A stretch of 37,924 nucleotides of DNA from JBGTGG01 sp041746855. Lineage in GTDB: Bacteria > Bacteroidota > Bacteroidia > Cytophagales > Cyclobacteriaceae. The stretch covers positions 1 to 37,924 of the forward strand of contig JBGTGG010000485.1 in the NCBI GenBank assembly GCA_041746855.1. Direction: 5' to 3'. Under the pieces are notes generated by a model. The model worked only from the letters and a program-made list of their open reading frames with translations. It was not told the DNA's origin and did no database searches. Shown here piece by piece: positions 25,926-35,734 of the stretch (its first letter is position 1; each line of letters begins with the position of its first letter). The position numbers and the translations under genes were made by a program.

Positions 25926-27110
25926 TTAAAAGATACCCATATCCTGTACTCGTTTTTTTGCATACTCTTTGGCTAGTCGCGTGGTATCATCAGATTCCAA
26001 ATACTTTTGGTAATAGGCTAGCGCAGTAGCCTTGTCTTTATAATAAACATCGTAGTTGCGTGCCAAATGGTACAAGAGAATCCCCTCCTTTGAATAATTA
26101 TAGGCGGCTCGATATGCCCCTATAGCGCGTTGGTAATCTCCAACATCTTCATAGCTCTGCCCTAGTTGCGAATAGTATATGCGTGTATTGTCAGACATGG
26201 ATTTTTGAGCGGCTAATTTGAACCAGTCGATAGCGGCCGGGTGATCTCCAAGTTCACGCGAAGCAATGCCCATATAATAGTAAATCCAATCGTAATCATA
26301 ATTATTCCCAAGTAAATAGGTCATATAAGTAATTACATTTCTATACTCACCAAGATGAAAATAGCTCACCCCTAGTAGTCGGGCATAGAGAGCGGTGGTG
26401 TCAGATTGTTCAACCAAGTCATTGACAACTGGAATAACTTCACTGTACTTTTTTTGTTCAAATGCTGACTTGGCCTTGAGTACCAACAGTGGCTTGAAAG
26501 ACGGTTCTAAAACCAGTGCTTCGCGTACGATGGAATCCACAAGCACATAATTTTGAAAATCAAGTAGAATAGTTCCCAACGCCAACGAAGCTTCAGTATC
26601 GGATGGATTTAATACAAGCGCTTTACTAAGCCATTTTATAGCATACATCTTATCTCCGGCACGCGAGGCCATCAATCCAACTTGCTTGTTGTAATAACTG
26701 TTTTCAGCATCCTGACGAACCAACACCCGGTAACTCTCCATTGCCTTTTCATAATCTCCCTTTCGTGCATATAACTGACCCAATTGATTTAACGCAGTGC
26801 TATTGGCCGAGTCAAGTAAAAGGACACGTTCATAGGGAATAATCGCAGCCTCAGAAGCACCCAGTCGATAGTGGCATTGACCGATTTGTAGAAGTATTGT
26901 TAAATCCTCCACGTCTGACTTTCCCAGAATATGCAATGCCTTTTCAAATTTATAATTAGCCATCAAAGAATCAGCCTGATGCAACAATTCAAGATGTTGT
27001 TTTGTATCTGTACTATCCTGCCCATACGTATGGAAGCCACACAAAATGAACACCAGCATTAACACAGGAAATAAGCTACTTGCAGTCAGGTTATTTTTCT
27101 TTGAAGCCAT
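25926..27110 (-). CDS. Secreted TPR-repeat protein
   Basis: This 394-aa protein has a signal peptide (about 1-30, with hydrophobic SSLFPVLMLVFILCGF, ending TYGQ). The rest is almost entirely tetratricopeptide repeats, seen for example as QLGQLYARKGDYEKAMESYRVL, YYYMGIASRELGDHPAAIDWFK and YYSQLGQSYEDVGDYQRAIGAY. TPR solenoids act as protein-interaction scaffolds; a periplasmic location is inferred from the signal peptide. No catalytic domain is present. It lies between the convergent L,D-transpeptidase gene and the upstream permease gene (57 bp gap), so co-transcription with the permease is possible. Confidence 0.88.
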   Translation of the reverse strand: MASKKNNLTASSLFPVLMLVFILCGFHTYGQDSTDTKQHLELLHQADSLMANYKFEKALHILGKSDVEDLTILLQIGQCHYRLGASEAAIIPYERVLLLDSANSTALNQLGQLYARKGDYEKAMESYRVLVRQDAENSYYNKQVGLMASRAGDKMYAIKWLSKALVLNPSDTEASLALGTILLDFQNYVLVDSIVREALVLEPSFKPLLVLKAKSAFEQKKYSEVIPVVNDLVEQSDTTALYARLLGVSYFHLGEYRNVITYMTYLLGNNYDYDWIYYYMGIASRELGDHPAAIDWFKLAAQKSMSDNTRIYYSQLGQSYEDVGDYQRAIGAYRAAYNYSKEGILLYHLARNYDVYYKDKATALAYYQKYLESDDTTRLAKEYAKKRVQDMGIF

Positions 27111-27167
27111 CGGTAAAAATTTAGTTTAGAAAATATACGAAAATTTTTGATTGATTTAAACGCTCTG

Positions 27168-29564
27168 CTATTCGTATTTTAAACTATCCACCGGATTTGT
27201 CCGGATTGCTTTGATTATATGTACTTGAATGGTTATGAATGCTACAATGGCCACAACAATTGTAGGTATAATAAAGTAAAATGCTCGTAGATCAATTTTA
27301 TATGCAAATTCTGATAACCAAAAGTTAGCCAGATAATATGCTATTGGGATAGATAGAGTACCTGAAATTAAAATCAAAAGAATGAATTCACTAGTCAATA
27401 GCTTTATCAACCCCAAAGAAGATGCTCCCAAAACTTTTCGTATACCTATCTCTTTAGTCTTTTGATAGACCACGAAGTAGCTATAACCAAATATCCCCAA
27501 ACAGGCAATAAAAATACTTAACCCAGAGAATACAGTAAAGATTCTTTCCAATCGCAATTCAGTTGCATATTGTTGGTTGAAATAGTCATCCAGAAAAAAA
27601 TATTCAAAAGGTTTGTCAGGAAATATAGCACTCCACTTTTTCTCTAAAGCATCCACAGTTTGTGGCACATTGGATTGGATGTCTACTGTTATAAACTTCA
27701 TATAACCTTGTCCATAGGTATACATGGAGGGCTCAACACGTGAGTGTAACGACCGCTCATTATAATCTTTAACAACTCCAATAATTTCATTCTCTCCAAA
27801 CAATTTATTCCCAATTGCTTCCGCTGGATTTGTATATCCCAAAAGCATGGCTGCCGACTCGTTTATGATCACAACGTTTTCAAACGATGAAGCTTCCTTT
27901 CCAGCAAGGAAATCAATTTTAAAAGTTTTGAAAAAATCTTCATCAATGCGCGCTCGTAACATTTGAATGAGTTCTTGGTTCACCGTGGATTGAACCCGGC
28001 CCTGCCATTCATTTTCCCTTCCGGGGATATTCGAAGTCACGGTCGCACCTCCTATATTGGCAAGCGCTTTTGATTGGGTCCTGAACAATTTGATTTGGTT
28101 AACAAAAAGTGAGTCCATTTCTGAACCTGGACCAGCTAACGTTTTAATCACCAGCTTTTGATTTATATCAAAGCCAAGATCATTGGTTCGCATAAACCTA
28201 CTTTGTTGATGAATGATAATAGTCCCTGTTATCGAAATTGCGGTCGCCATAAATTGAAAAGTGAGTAATCCTCTCTTTAAGAGCGCTCCGGTAGAGACAT
28301 TCATGTAGATTCCTTTTAAAGAATTAATCGGATTCTGGTTTATCAAAAAACGTGAAGGGATAATCGCTGCGGCAAGTGAAAGAATAAATACGGAAATGGT
28401 CAATATTCCAATCCATTGAACGGGCTTTCGCTCCATAAGTGAGACATTTTCAATACCAACTAGTGCATTGAAAATATCTTTAAAAATGATAGCCAAAATA
28501 ATTGCGAAGAGTACCGCAAAGCCATTGATAATAAATGCTTCAAGGAAAAACTGCTGGACGATTTGAATCTTGCGCGAACCAATAACCTTTCGAACACCAA
28601 ATTCTTTTACGCGTTTGAACATGCGCGCAAGTGAAAGATTTATAAAATTAACAAGTGAAACAATTAAAATAATAATACCAATCGCAATCAACGTCATTAC
28701 CATTTGCTTGCTGCCATTTACATACATTTCACCCAATAAATTTGACTCCAAGTGAATTCCTGAAAGAGGTTGAAGCTCAAATTCTGACCGAACCTGTTCG
28801 CTTGGATTGGCTTCATTGATTTTTGATGAAAGTACTTGCTGAACGGTACCCTGAGTTGACGACAGGTCGCTTCCTTCCTCCAACAAAACGTAGGTAAAGA
28901 ATCCATCCCAATTCCACATACTTCTTTCCCCATAAACATTTAACCACGAAACCAGAAATTCGAATTTCATATGTGAATTTGCAGGAGGATTTTTGAACAC
29001 ACCAGTAACGGTCCAATCACCCATGCCCTTAAAATGGATAATCCTATTGACGGGGTCGCTTTCACCAAAATATTTTTTCGCAGCTGACTCTGAAAGGACA
29101 ATACGGTTTGCTCCGCTCAAGGCTGTACTTGAATCACCTTTAATTAAGGGAAAAGAAAATATTGATAAAAATGAAGAATCAACAGCGTAGAGAGATGACT
29201 CTTGAAAAGTTTTGCTTTTATCGCCATCCTCAATGGAGAATACAGTTTCTATGTGCGTATTGATTGGGAATATGCGGGTAAAATTTATTACTTGGGGGAC
29301 CTCATTCAATAATGCCTCTCCTACTGCCGGAAATACCTGTGCCTTTTTGTATTGAAACTCTCCATCAATATACCGACTGTAATTTACGCGGTAAATATTT
29401 TTACCTTTATCATGAAATTGATCGTAACTAAATTCAAGTAAGGAGTATTGTGCAATAAACAAGCAGCAGAGTATGCTAATTGCCAAACCGGAAATACTTA
29501 CCAGTGCAAAGAGTTTGTTTTTTACAAGATCCCGAAATGCGAATTTGATATGATGAGAAATCAT
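27168..29564 (-). CDS. MacB/FtsX-type ABC transporter permease
   Basis: This 798-aa permease has the duplicated FtsX layout common in Bacteroidota. A first membrane helix (about 17-40, LFALVSISGLAISILCCLFIAQYS) is followed by a periplasmic MacB_PCD-like domain (SYDQFHDKGKNIYRVNYSR). A first FtsX core at about 285-420 contains FINLSLARMFKRVKEFGVRKVIGSRK. A second periplasmic domain and a second FtsX core follow (about 675-798, KTKEIGIRKVLGASSLGLIKLL). The two FGVRKVIGS/IGIRKVLGA coupling motifs contact the ATPase. No ATPase or membrane-fusion gene is adjacent. Members of this family act by mechanotransmission rather than classical transport; the substrate is unknown. A related permease lies at 30140. 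Confidence 0.93.
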   Translation of the reverse strand: MISHHIKFAFRDLVKNKLFALVSISGLAISILCCLFIAQYSLLEFSYDQFHDKGKNIYRVNYSRYIDGEFQYKKAQVFPAVGEALLNEVPQVINFTRIFPINTHIETVFSIEDGDKSKTFQESSLYAVDSSFLSIFSFPLIKGDSSTALSGANRIVLSESAAKKYFGESDPVNRIIHFKGMGDWTVTGVFKNPPANSHMKFEFLVSWLNVYGERSMWNWDGFFTYVLLEEGSDLSSTQGTVQQVLSSKINEANPSEQVRSEFELQPLSGIHLESNLLGEMYVNGSKQMVMTLIAIGIIILIVSLVNFINLSLARMFKRVKEFGVRKVIGSRKIQIVQQFFLEAFIINGFAVLFAIILAIIFKDIFNALVGIENVSLMERKPVQWIGILTISVFILSLAAAIIPSRFLINQNPINSLKGIYMNVSTGALLKRGLLTFQFMATAISITGTIIIHQQSRFMRTNDLGFDINQKLVIKTLAGPGSEMDSLFVNQIKLFRTQSKALANIGGATVTSNIPGRENEWQGRVQSTVNQELIQMLRARIDEDFFKTFKIDFLAGKEASSFENVVIINESAAMLLGYTNPAEAIGNKLFGENEIIGVVKDYNERSLHSRVEPSMYTYGQGYMKFITVDIQSNVPQTVDALEKKWSAIFPDKPFEYFFLDDYFNQQYATELRLERIFTVFSGLSIFIACLGIFGYSYFVVYQKTKEIGIRKVLGASSLGLIKLLTSEFILLILISGTLSIPIAYYLANFWLSEFAYKIDLRAFYFIIPTIVVAIVAFITIQVHIIKAIRTNPVDSLKYE

Positions 29565-29699
29565 TACGAAAGGGTTAAGTTGATAATCGTTGGAAGTAAT
29601 CTCTCCGTTGCAAAATAGCTGGAGGGTCTACTATCCGGAATTACAATGCACTCATTCGGTAGAAGTCACAACAATAGATTCTTTCCTATTCAGCCCGCC

Positions 29700-30056
29700 T
29701 TAATCCTGCACAAGATAATCCAACGCTTCTTCGCGTGTATCAAAATGGTGGATTTTTTCCTTGCTCCACAAATTAACGGCTTTTAAAATCCATTGTTGAA
29801 CTTGCGACAATCCAACAATTGCGTTTCTTTCGGTTATATGCTCAACCTTTGGCAATTTTTTTTCAAAGTGTCGCATGAAATTCGGTGTGATATAATTTTT
29901 TTTTAATATACTCAACACCAAAACCGATTCATTTTTTTTCAATGCCATTGCCACAGCAGAGTCAAAAAGGGAAATCATCCCTTCTTCCTTTAAGCCTGAA
30001 TAGTCGATCACTAAGACTTCTCTGTTCTTGTGTTGTATGGTGTATGGCTTGTCCAA
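29700..30056 (-). CDS. Small STAS/SpoIIAA-like protein
   Basis: This 118-aa cytoplasmic protein has the alternating strand/helix pattern of a STAS or SpoIIAA-like fold (VLVIDYSGLKEEG, VLVLSILKKNYITP, NAIVGLSQVQQWILKAV) and the C-terminal FDTREEALDYLVQD seen in such proteins. No enzyme motif is visible. The start is TTG (codon at 30056-30054): an in-frame TAA lies three codons upstream, and the first internal Met (about residue 27) would remove the first strand. The gene sits between two MacB-like permeases on the same strand. Whether it works with them is unknown. The fold assignment is tentative. Confidence 0.68.
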   Translation of the reverse strand: MDKPYTIQHKNREVLVIDYSGLKEEGMISLFDSAVAMALKKNESVLVLSILKKNYITPNFMRHFEKKLPKVEHITERNAIVGLSQVQQWILKAVNLWSKEKIHHFDTREEALDYLVQD

Positions 30057-30139
30057 TGCAGGTTAAATTCGGGAAAATTTTTGAATACGACACATCATGG
30101 CAGGTGTATTATTTGATCACTAGGCTAAGTGCATTCACA

Positions 30140-32398
30140 TTATCCCTTTAATGCACAAGATAAATCTTTACGGTTGAGGCTCAGGGTCTGAAATCCGCAA
30201 AGTAATATGATGATTCCCAAACAATAGGCAAGTGGAATTATTGGATCTAACCAGCGAAAGTGCGTTGTGTACACAAAATTCCTGAGCATTTCGGTGATAA
30301 TAATATATGTCAACGGACCAAAAATTAAAATGGCCATTAACATCTGAGTAACAAACTCCTTAGCAAGGAGTCGCGTTATTCCAAAAATACTTGCTCCGTA
30401 TAGTTTGTGAATGGCTACTTGCTTCATCTTGTCTCGAACGATACCAATACTCAAACCATATATAGCAAAACAGGATAAAACCACTGAAATAATTGCCAGT
30501 ATTTCTGATAGGGCATTAAGCCGATCCTGGTACCCTAGCCACTCTTCAAATCGTTTGTCAAGAAAAGATACAGTAGCTTTTTGGCCACTTTTCCCAAAAT
30601 GATTCTCAAGGAATTGAACCGTCCTTCTAATATCAACCTCCAATATCCGTATACATAAATAGTTGTAATTAAAGGAAGAAGACACTTTAATTTTCATGGG
30701 TTTTTCTCCTTGATTAAAGTGACTATTTAAGTCCTTGAACACTCCAACTACATTAGCATTGTTATTACCCAGAATAGCATTACCACGTTCATTAACAACT
30801 ACAGTTGAGTCACCCTCATTCGCATTAAACCATGCTCCTTCAACGAACTCCAGCTGAAAAAAATCCTTAAAGCCGCGGTCAACAGACATAGTGTAAAATT
30901 CAGAATCCAGTTCCTTACTGTTAACCCGATCGGGCAACCGTGAGGTTGCCATTAAATCCACAATGTTAGGGTTGATCGACTTCCACGCAACGCGCATACT
31001 GGACAAGCCCTCATTTGTGAGATCTTTTGGATAATTCACATATACAACTTGATCATAATTTCGCCCCGGTTCCTTAAGAAGCGAATAATTGATCTGCCTT
31101 TTAATAACCATCGAGGCTACAATCAGAAAAATACTTATTCCCAATTGCAGAAATATAATAAGCCGCTTGAACCGGGGGAAGGTAATTGTTTCAGTGCTTA
31201 AGAGTCGATTTGGTGAGGCACGTGTAAATCTGAAAGTCAAGGAAAGTGGCGCAATCACTATAACCAGAAATAGTACGATCAAAATTACAGCTAGCTTAAA
31301 ATCTCTTTGTAAAAACAAAGAAATAATATCAATTGAAAGAATTCCCTTAATCCAGTCTGAAATGAATAGCAATAACAAAATGCCAATGAATAGTGATATG
31401 CCAACCACTAAAACAGATTCTTTCACAAAGGAGATTATCAAACCCGCTTGATTTGTACCGGCAAGTTTCTTTATTGCCAACTCCCTTGATCGATAAGGCA
31501 AAGTAAGTGTAGTCAGGTTTATAAAACTTGTCAGGGAAAGGAAAAGAATAAGTGCATTAATGCAAATTAGAATGATAATACTATAACGATCACCATGCTT
31601 AGAATCTTCACCTGCTATCCTGGGGCCAAAGTAGATATCTGAAATTGGTTGGGCCATGAATGAAAATTCATTGGATTGATCAATACCATTCGCGATGCCC
31701 TCATAAAAAGGCATACCTCCTCGAATTACTTTTGAATAAATTCCCGCATCCTTAGGATTAAAATTAAGCGCTTGAATAGCGATACTATCAAACTTGATGA
31801 AGCTATTGAATTCCTCATGGGAGTTCTGAGGATAATCTTTATAAACAGCAACAACATCGAAAAACACAGTATCACTGAAAGTAAACAAACTTAGTTTTTC
31901 TCCAACAGCCTTCTTCGTATTAAAATATTTAAAGGCTTCCGATTCAGATAAAATAACACCACGGTTTAGGCTATCAAATTCTTTTAAAGAGCCACTTACT
32001 ATTTCAAAAGAAAAAATGCTGGTTATTTCCGGATCAGCTGCATAGAACTTAGTGTCGTCAAAGTGGCGTCCACTCGTCAACACATTTACTTTAAATAGCA
32101 ACTTCACACGCGATGTTATCAATGAATCGGTACTAATCGATTTCAAAGCACCAAATACATATCGCTGAACCTTATTTGAAAAACGATTACCTATGAAGTC
32201 ATCACTATTATTTCGCTGGAGTACCCTAAAAATCGAATTATGCTCGTGATGAAATTTATCATAGCCAAATTCATTTATGCAGAAAACAAGGATGAGAGCC
32301 GAACAAGCAAATGAGATTGCCAGCGTAACGATCTTAAGAAGATAAGATTCCTTATTCTTTGCTATTATCCTAAAGAATAACCGTGTTTGAAATGTCAC
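30140..32398 (-). CDS. MacB/FtsX-type ABC transporter permease (second)
   Basis: This 752-aa protein has the same layout as the permease at 27168. Its N-terminal helix (LLKIVTLAISFACSALILVF) leads into FGYDKFHHEHNSIFRVLQRN, matching SYDQFHDKGKNIYRVNY in the neighbour. The first FtsX core has LTLPYRSRELAIKKLAGTNQ and the second has VRDKMKQVAIHKLYGASIFGITRLL. Both coupling motifs are more diverged than in the neighbour (IKKLAG and IHKLYG in place of IRKVLG). The start is GTG; an in-frame TAA lies three codons upstream, so no ATG is available. No ATPase gene lies nearby. Function and substrate are unknown. Confidence 0.9.
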   Translation of the reverse strand: MTFQTRLFFRIIAKNKESYLLKIVTLAISFACSALILVFCINEFGYDKFHHEHNSIFRVLQRNNSDDFIGNRFSNKVQRYVFGALKSISTDSLITSRVKLLFKVNVLTSGRHFDDTKFYAADPEITSIFSFEIVSGSLKEFDSLNRGVILSESEAFKYFNTKKAVGEKLSLFTFSDTVFFDVVAVYKDYPQNSHEEFNSFIKFDSIAIQALNFNPKDAGIYSKVIRGGMPFYEGIANGIDQSNEFSFMAQPISDIYFGPRIAGEDSKHGDRYSIIILICINALILFLSLTSFINLTTLTLPYRSRELAIKKLAGTNQAGLIISFVKESVLVVGISLFIGILLLLFISDWIKGILSIDIISLFLQRDFKLAVILIVLFLVIVIAPLSLTFRFTRASPNRLLSTETITFPRFKRLIIFLQLGISIFLIVASMVIKRQINYSLLKEPGRNYDQVVYVNYPKDLTNEGLSSMRVAWKSINPNIVDLMATSRLPDRVNSKELDSEFYTMSVDRGFKDFFQLEFVEGAWFNANEGDSTVVVNERGNAILGNNNANVVGVFKDLNSHFNQGEKPMKIKVSSSFNYNYLCIRILEVDIRRTVQFLENHFGKSGQKATVSFLDKRFEEWLGYQDRLNALSEILAIISVVLSCFAIYGLSIGIVRDKMKQVAIHKLYGASIFGITRLLAKEFVTQMLMAILIFGPLTYIIITEMLRNFVYTTHFRWLDPIIPLAYCLGIIILLCGFQTLSLNRKDLSCALKG

Positions 32399-32559
32399 AA
32401 TTGTTTAGGTTAGGAATTGCATATAATTTGTTGTTACTGCTCTTGTCAACAAACAAGCCAAACCAATTTAACCTATTATTCAGGATAATCCAGTAAGAGA
32501 AATGTCCGCTATTGAAACTTCATTGTCCGGTTTAAATAACATTACAAATTGCTTAGTAT

Positions 32560-33669
32560 TTACACTTTCGCACCTTCTTCCTTTTTGTTCATCACTTTGG
32601 TTTGCACTTGAATAGATTCATGATGAATCAAGCGCAACAGGTCGCGCATGAAACCTTCATCTAATCCCATGGCTTGTCCAAGTTGCACACGGCTTTTGAT
32701 GATCTCTTCCCAGCGATTTACCTGAAGGATCGTTACGTTATTTTCTTTTTTATACTGCCCGATCTTCTCAGAAATCTTCATCCGTGAAGACATCTTCTGC
32801 ATGATGTCATCATCCAACTGATCGATCTGCTCGCGCAACAGGCTCAAAGTATCTTTAAATGTTTTATTGTCAGTGGAAACAGTCCGCACTACCAAATCCT
32901 CAATAATTTTTGCCAGCGCTGCCGGTGTCACCTGTTGTTTGGCATCACTCAGTGCAACATCCGGGTGAATGTGGCTTTCAATCATCAAGCCCACCATGTC
33001 AAGATCAAGTGCCTTTTGTGAAATGAACGGAATCAACTCCCGCGTTCCGCAGATATGGCTCGGATCGCAAATAATATCCAACTCCGGAATCCGGGTTTTC
33101 AACTCAATTGCAAAATCCCACATCGGTGCATTTCGAAAAGGTCCTTTTTCAAATGAAGAAAATCCGCGATGGATGGCGGCCATTTTTGTAATACCTGCTT
33201 TGTTCAAGCGCTCCAAGGCACCAATCCAAAGTTCCAGATCCGGGTTCACCGGGTTTTTCACCATAACCGGAATATCAACACCTTTTACAGCATCTGCTAC
33301 TTCTTGTACCGAAAAAGGATTCACCGTGGTACGTGCACCTACCCATAAAATATCAACTCCATATTTCAGCGCCAGCTCAACATGTGCTGCATTGGCAACT
33401 TCAGTAGTGATCGGCAATCCAGTTTCCTTTTTGGCTTGTACCAACCATTTCAATCCTTCTTCACCAGCACCTTCATACTGGCCAGGGCGCGTACGCGGTT
33501 TCCAGATACCGGCACGCAACGCAGATATTTTTCCGGTGGCTGCCAAAAGCTTTGCCGTGCTCACCATTTGGTTTTCACTTTCCGCACTACACGGGCCACT
33601 AATCACTAATGGTTTATTATTCGTGGGCAACCACGTTGAAATCGATTCTAATTCTAATTCCTTTTTCAT
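32560..33669 (-). CDS. DAHP synthase fused to C-terminal chorismate mutase (AroQ class)
   Basis: This 369-aa bifunctional enzyme catalyses the first shikimate step (PEP + erythrose-4-phosphate to DAHP) and also converts chorismate to prephenate. The N-terminal barrel, about 1-265, has the metal-site Cys27 in ISGPCSAES, then GAGEEGLKWL, MVKNPVNPD, IHRGFSSFEKGPFRNAP and DPSHICG. This is the type I-beta (KDOPS-like) form. The C-terminal AroQ mutase, about 270-360, begins LSLLREQIDQLDDDIM and contains the GQYKKENN block. This C-terminal fusion order is typical of Bacteroidota, where the mutase commonly provides feedback inhibition of the synthase. It is the last gene of the Phe/Tyr operon, 9 bp after tyrA. 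No clear terminator follows. Confidence 0.95.
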   Translation of the reverse strand: MKKELELESISTWLPTNNKPLVISGPCSAESENQMVSTAKLLAATGKISALRAGIWKPRTRPGQYEGAGEEGLKWLVQAKKETGLPITTEVANAAHVELALKYGVDILWVGARTTVNPFSVQEVADAVKGVDIPVMVKNPVNPDLELWIGALERLNKAGITKMAAIHRGFSSFEKGPFRNAPMWDFAIELKTRIPELDIICDPSHICGTRELIPFISQKALDLDMVGLMIESHIHPDVALSDAKQQVTPAALAKIIEDLVVRTVSTDNKTFKDTLSLLREQIDQLDDDIMQKMSSRMKISEKIGQYKKENNVTILQVNRWEEIIKSRVQLGQAMGLDEGFMRDLLRLIHHESIQVQTKVMNKKEEGAKV

Positions 33670-33678
33670 AACACAAAT

Positions 33679-34572
33679 TTACTTTACAATGGGTTCTGTT
33701 TTACTAATTTGATCTTTTAATTCAATGCCTTGCAACACGCGCTTGATTTCGTTCGCCTGCTTCATGGTGTCGTATAATTTATCTACCTCATCATCGATCA
33801 GGTATTGTTGAAATTTCTGAAGATGTGAAATGTATTCTGCTAATGCTTTTTTTAAATGTCTGGCATTTTGCTGAAAAATGGGTGCCCACATTTCTGGTGA
33901 GCTCTTCGCCAACCGAACAGTAGAAGCAAAACCACTACCTGCTAGGGTAAAAATATTTTTTTCATCTCCTTCAATGTCCAACACGGTTTGTCCCAGCAAA
34001 AACGAACTCACGTGCGACAAATGCGAAACATACGCCACATGTTTGTCATGCTCCTCTGCTTCCATGAAGGTAACATTCATGCCCAATGCATTGAACACTT
34101 CCCCTGCAATTGTGAGTGCTCGTTCACTGGACTTACCAGGTTCACAAATGATATTCATCTTGTTTTTAAAGAGTCCATTAAAGGCTGCAGTCGGGCCGGA
34201 GTTTTCGGTACCGGCAATCGGGTGGGCTGCTACAAACTGATTTCTTTTCGGATGGCTTTCAACCGCTTTGCAAATTTGTGCTTTTGTGGATCCCCCATCG
34301 ATCACAATGGTAGTAGGTGAAATCAAATCCAAAATGGTGGGCAATATTTTTTGAATCGCATTAACAGGAATGGCGATGATAACAAGTTCTGCATTGCTTA
34401 GCGCTTTCTCCAGGGGTGCTACCGAATCCACAATACCAAGTGCTACTGCGGCCTTTCCATGTTCTTCATTTGCATCAACTCCTACAATGGAAGAAGTGAT
34501 TCCTGCTTTCCGAAGGTCTTTCACCATCGAACCGCCAATCAAACCAAGTCCTATTACTGCCGTTCTCATCAT
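33679..34572 (-). CDS. tyrA: Prephenate dehydrogenase
   Basis: This enzyme oxidatively decarboxylates prephenate to 4-hydroxyphenylpyruvate, the Tyr branch, using NAD(P). At 297 aa it is a single-domain-plus-helical enzyme without an ACT domain. The Rossmann motif GLGLIGGS is at residues 8-15. The substrate-site block AAHPIAGTENSGPTAAF contains the conserved His, and HVAYVSHLSHVSSFLL gives the second His-rich segment. The start is ATG 34572 (an alternative ATG is the next codon); one base separates it from the aminotransferase stop, so the genes are translationally coupled. Confidence 0.95.
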   Translation of the reverse strand: MMRTAVIGLGLIGGSMVKDLRKAGITSSIVGVDANEEHGKAAVALGIVDSVAPLEKALSNAELVIIAIPVNAIQKILPTILDLISPTTIVIDGGSTKAQICKAVESHPKRNQFVAAHPIAGTENSGPTAAFNGLFKNKMNIICEPGKSSERALTIAGEVFNALGMNVTFMEAEEHDKHVAYVSHLSHVSSFLLGQTVLDIEGDEKNIFTLAGSGFASTVRLAKSSPEMWAPIFQQNARHLKKALAEYISHLQKFQQYLIDDEVDKLYDTMKQANEIKRVLQGIELKDQISKTEPIVK

Positions 34573-34573
34573 G

Positions 34574-35734
34574 CTATTTCTTCCAATTTTTAATGCGCGT
34601 CAATGCTTCTTCCAACGCTTCAACACTACTACAAAGTGAAATCCGTATAAACCGCTTACCAGCATCGCCAAAAATAAATCCGGGTGTAATAAACACTTTG
34701 GTGGCATACAGAATTTCATCGATCCATCTTTCAACATCCAAAATGCCGTCCGGAGCTTTTGCCCAAACAAACAAGCCAGATTGATCGGTTGTATATACAC
34801 AGCCCAATTCGTTCAGTATTTTTTGTGCAGCTTCTTTTCGTTCGCTGTATAATTTGTTAAGGTCATTAAACCAATCTTCACCTGCATTCAACGCTTCAAC
34901 AGCTGCATGTTGTAGCGGAAGAAACATTCCGGAATCCATATTGCTTTTTACACGCAACACATCATCCACATATTCTTTCTTCCCTGTAACCCAACCCAAA
35001 CGCCAGCCTGCCATGTTGTGTGACTTACTCAATGAATTTAATTCCAACGCAATCTCTTCCGCTCCCGGTATCGATAAAATACTGGTAGGGCTGTCATTCA
35101 GGATCAAACTATACGGATTGTCATTAATCAACAAGAAATTGTTTTCACGCGCCAAATCAACCAACGCCTGCAATTCTTTTTTAGTTGCTTGTCTGCCCGT
35201 AGGCATGTGTGGATAATTAATCCACATCAATTTTACTTTTGAAAGATCACTCGCACGTAACGCTTCAATATCGATCTCCCAATTTTTGCTTTCCTCGAGA
35301 TTGTACGTGCGCAACGTGGCGCCTACTAATTTCGCAACTGATGAATACGTTGGGTATCCCGGGTTTGGAATCAGCACTTCATCCCCTTCATTTACAAAAG
35401 CCATCGAAATGTGCATGATCCCTTCCTTCGAACCCATCAAAGGAAGAATATTTGTTTCGGGATCCAGCGTTACGCCATAGGTACGTTTATAAAAATCAGT
35501 GATCGCTTTTCGAAACTGAGGCGCGCCTTTGTAACTCTGGTAGCCATGGTGATTGGGATTATTTGCCGAATCAACCAGCTGTTCTATTACTTTCGAGGAA
35601 GGCGCCTGATCAGGGCTGCCAATTCCTAAATTAATCACACGCAACTCCGGAGTATCCAAGCCACGCACTTCCGCCAACTTCTTCGAGAAGTAGTATTCTT
35701 CAACTTGTGCTATACGCTTTGCCGGCTCGATCAT
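34574..35734 (-). CDS. Class I/II PLP aminotransferase, probable aromatic aminotransferase
   Basis: This 386-aa fold-type I aminotransferase has the PLP Schiff-base Lys237 in LNSLSKSHNMAGWRLGW. Other family blocks are NLGIGSPDQAP, LMGSKEGIMH, PNPGYPTYSSV, INYPHMPTG and NDNPYS. By sequence alone it could be an aspartate, aromatic or LL-diaminopimelate-type aminotransferase. Its place between pheA and tyrA strongly suggests it transaminates phenylpyruvate and 4-hydroxyphenylpyruvate to Phe and Tyr. Its ATG overlaps the pheA stop by one base (TAATG), a classic coupling arrangement. Confidence 0.9.
   Translation of the reverse strand: MIEPAKRIAQVEEYYFSKKLAEVRGLDTPELRVINLGIGSPDQAPSSKVIEQLVDSANNPNHHGYQSYKGAPQFRKAITDFYKRTYGVTLDPETNILPLMGSKEGIMHISMAFVNEGDEVLIPNPGYPTYSSVAKLVGATLRTYNLEESKNWEIDIEALRASDLSKVKLMWINYPHMPTGRQATKKELQALVDLARENNFLLINDNPYSLILNDSPTSILSIPGAEEIALELNSLSKSHNMAGWRLGWVTGKKEYVDDVLRVKSNMDSGMFLPLQHAAVEALNAGEDWFNDLNKLYSERKEAAQKILNELGCVYTTDQSGLFVWAKAPDGILDVERWIDEILYATKVFITPGFIFGDAGKRFIRISLCSSVEALEEALTRIKNWKK

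Noticed and set aside
32420..32449. TTGACA-N18-TATATG on the minus strand upstream of the second permease
   Set aside because: It resembles a proteobacterial sigma-70 promoter, but the phylum uses TTG/TAnnTTTG; in AT-rich DNA this is probably chance.
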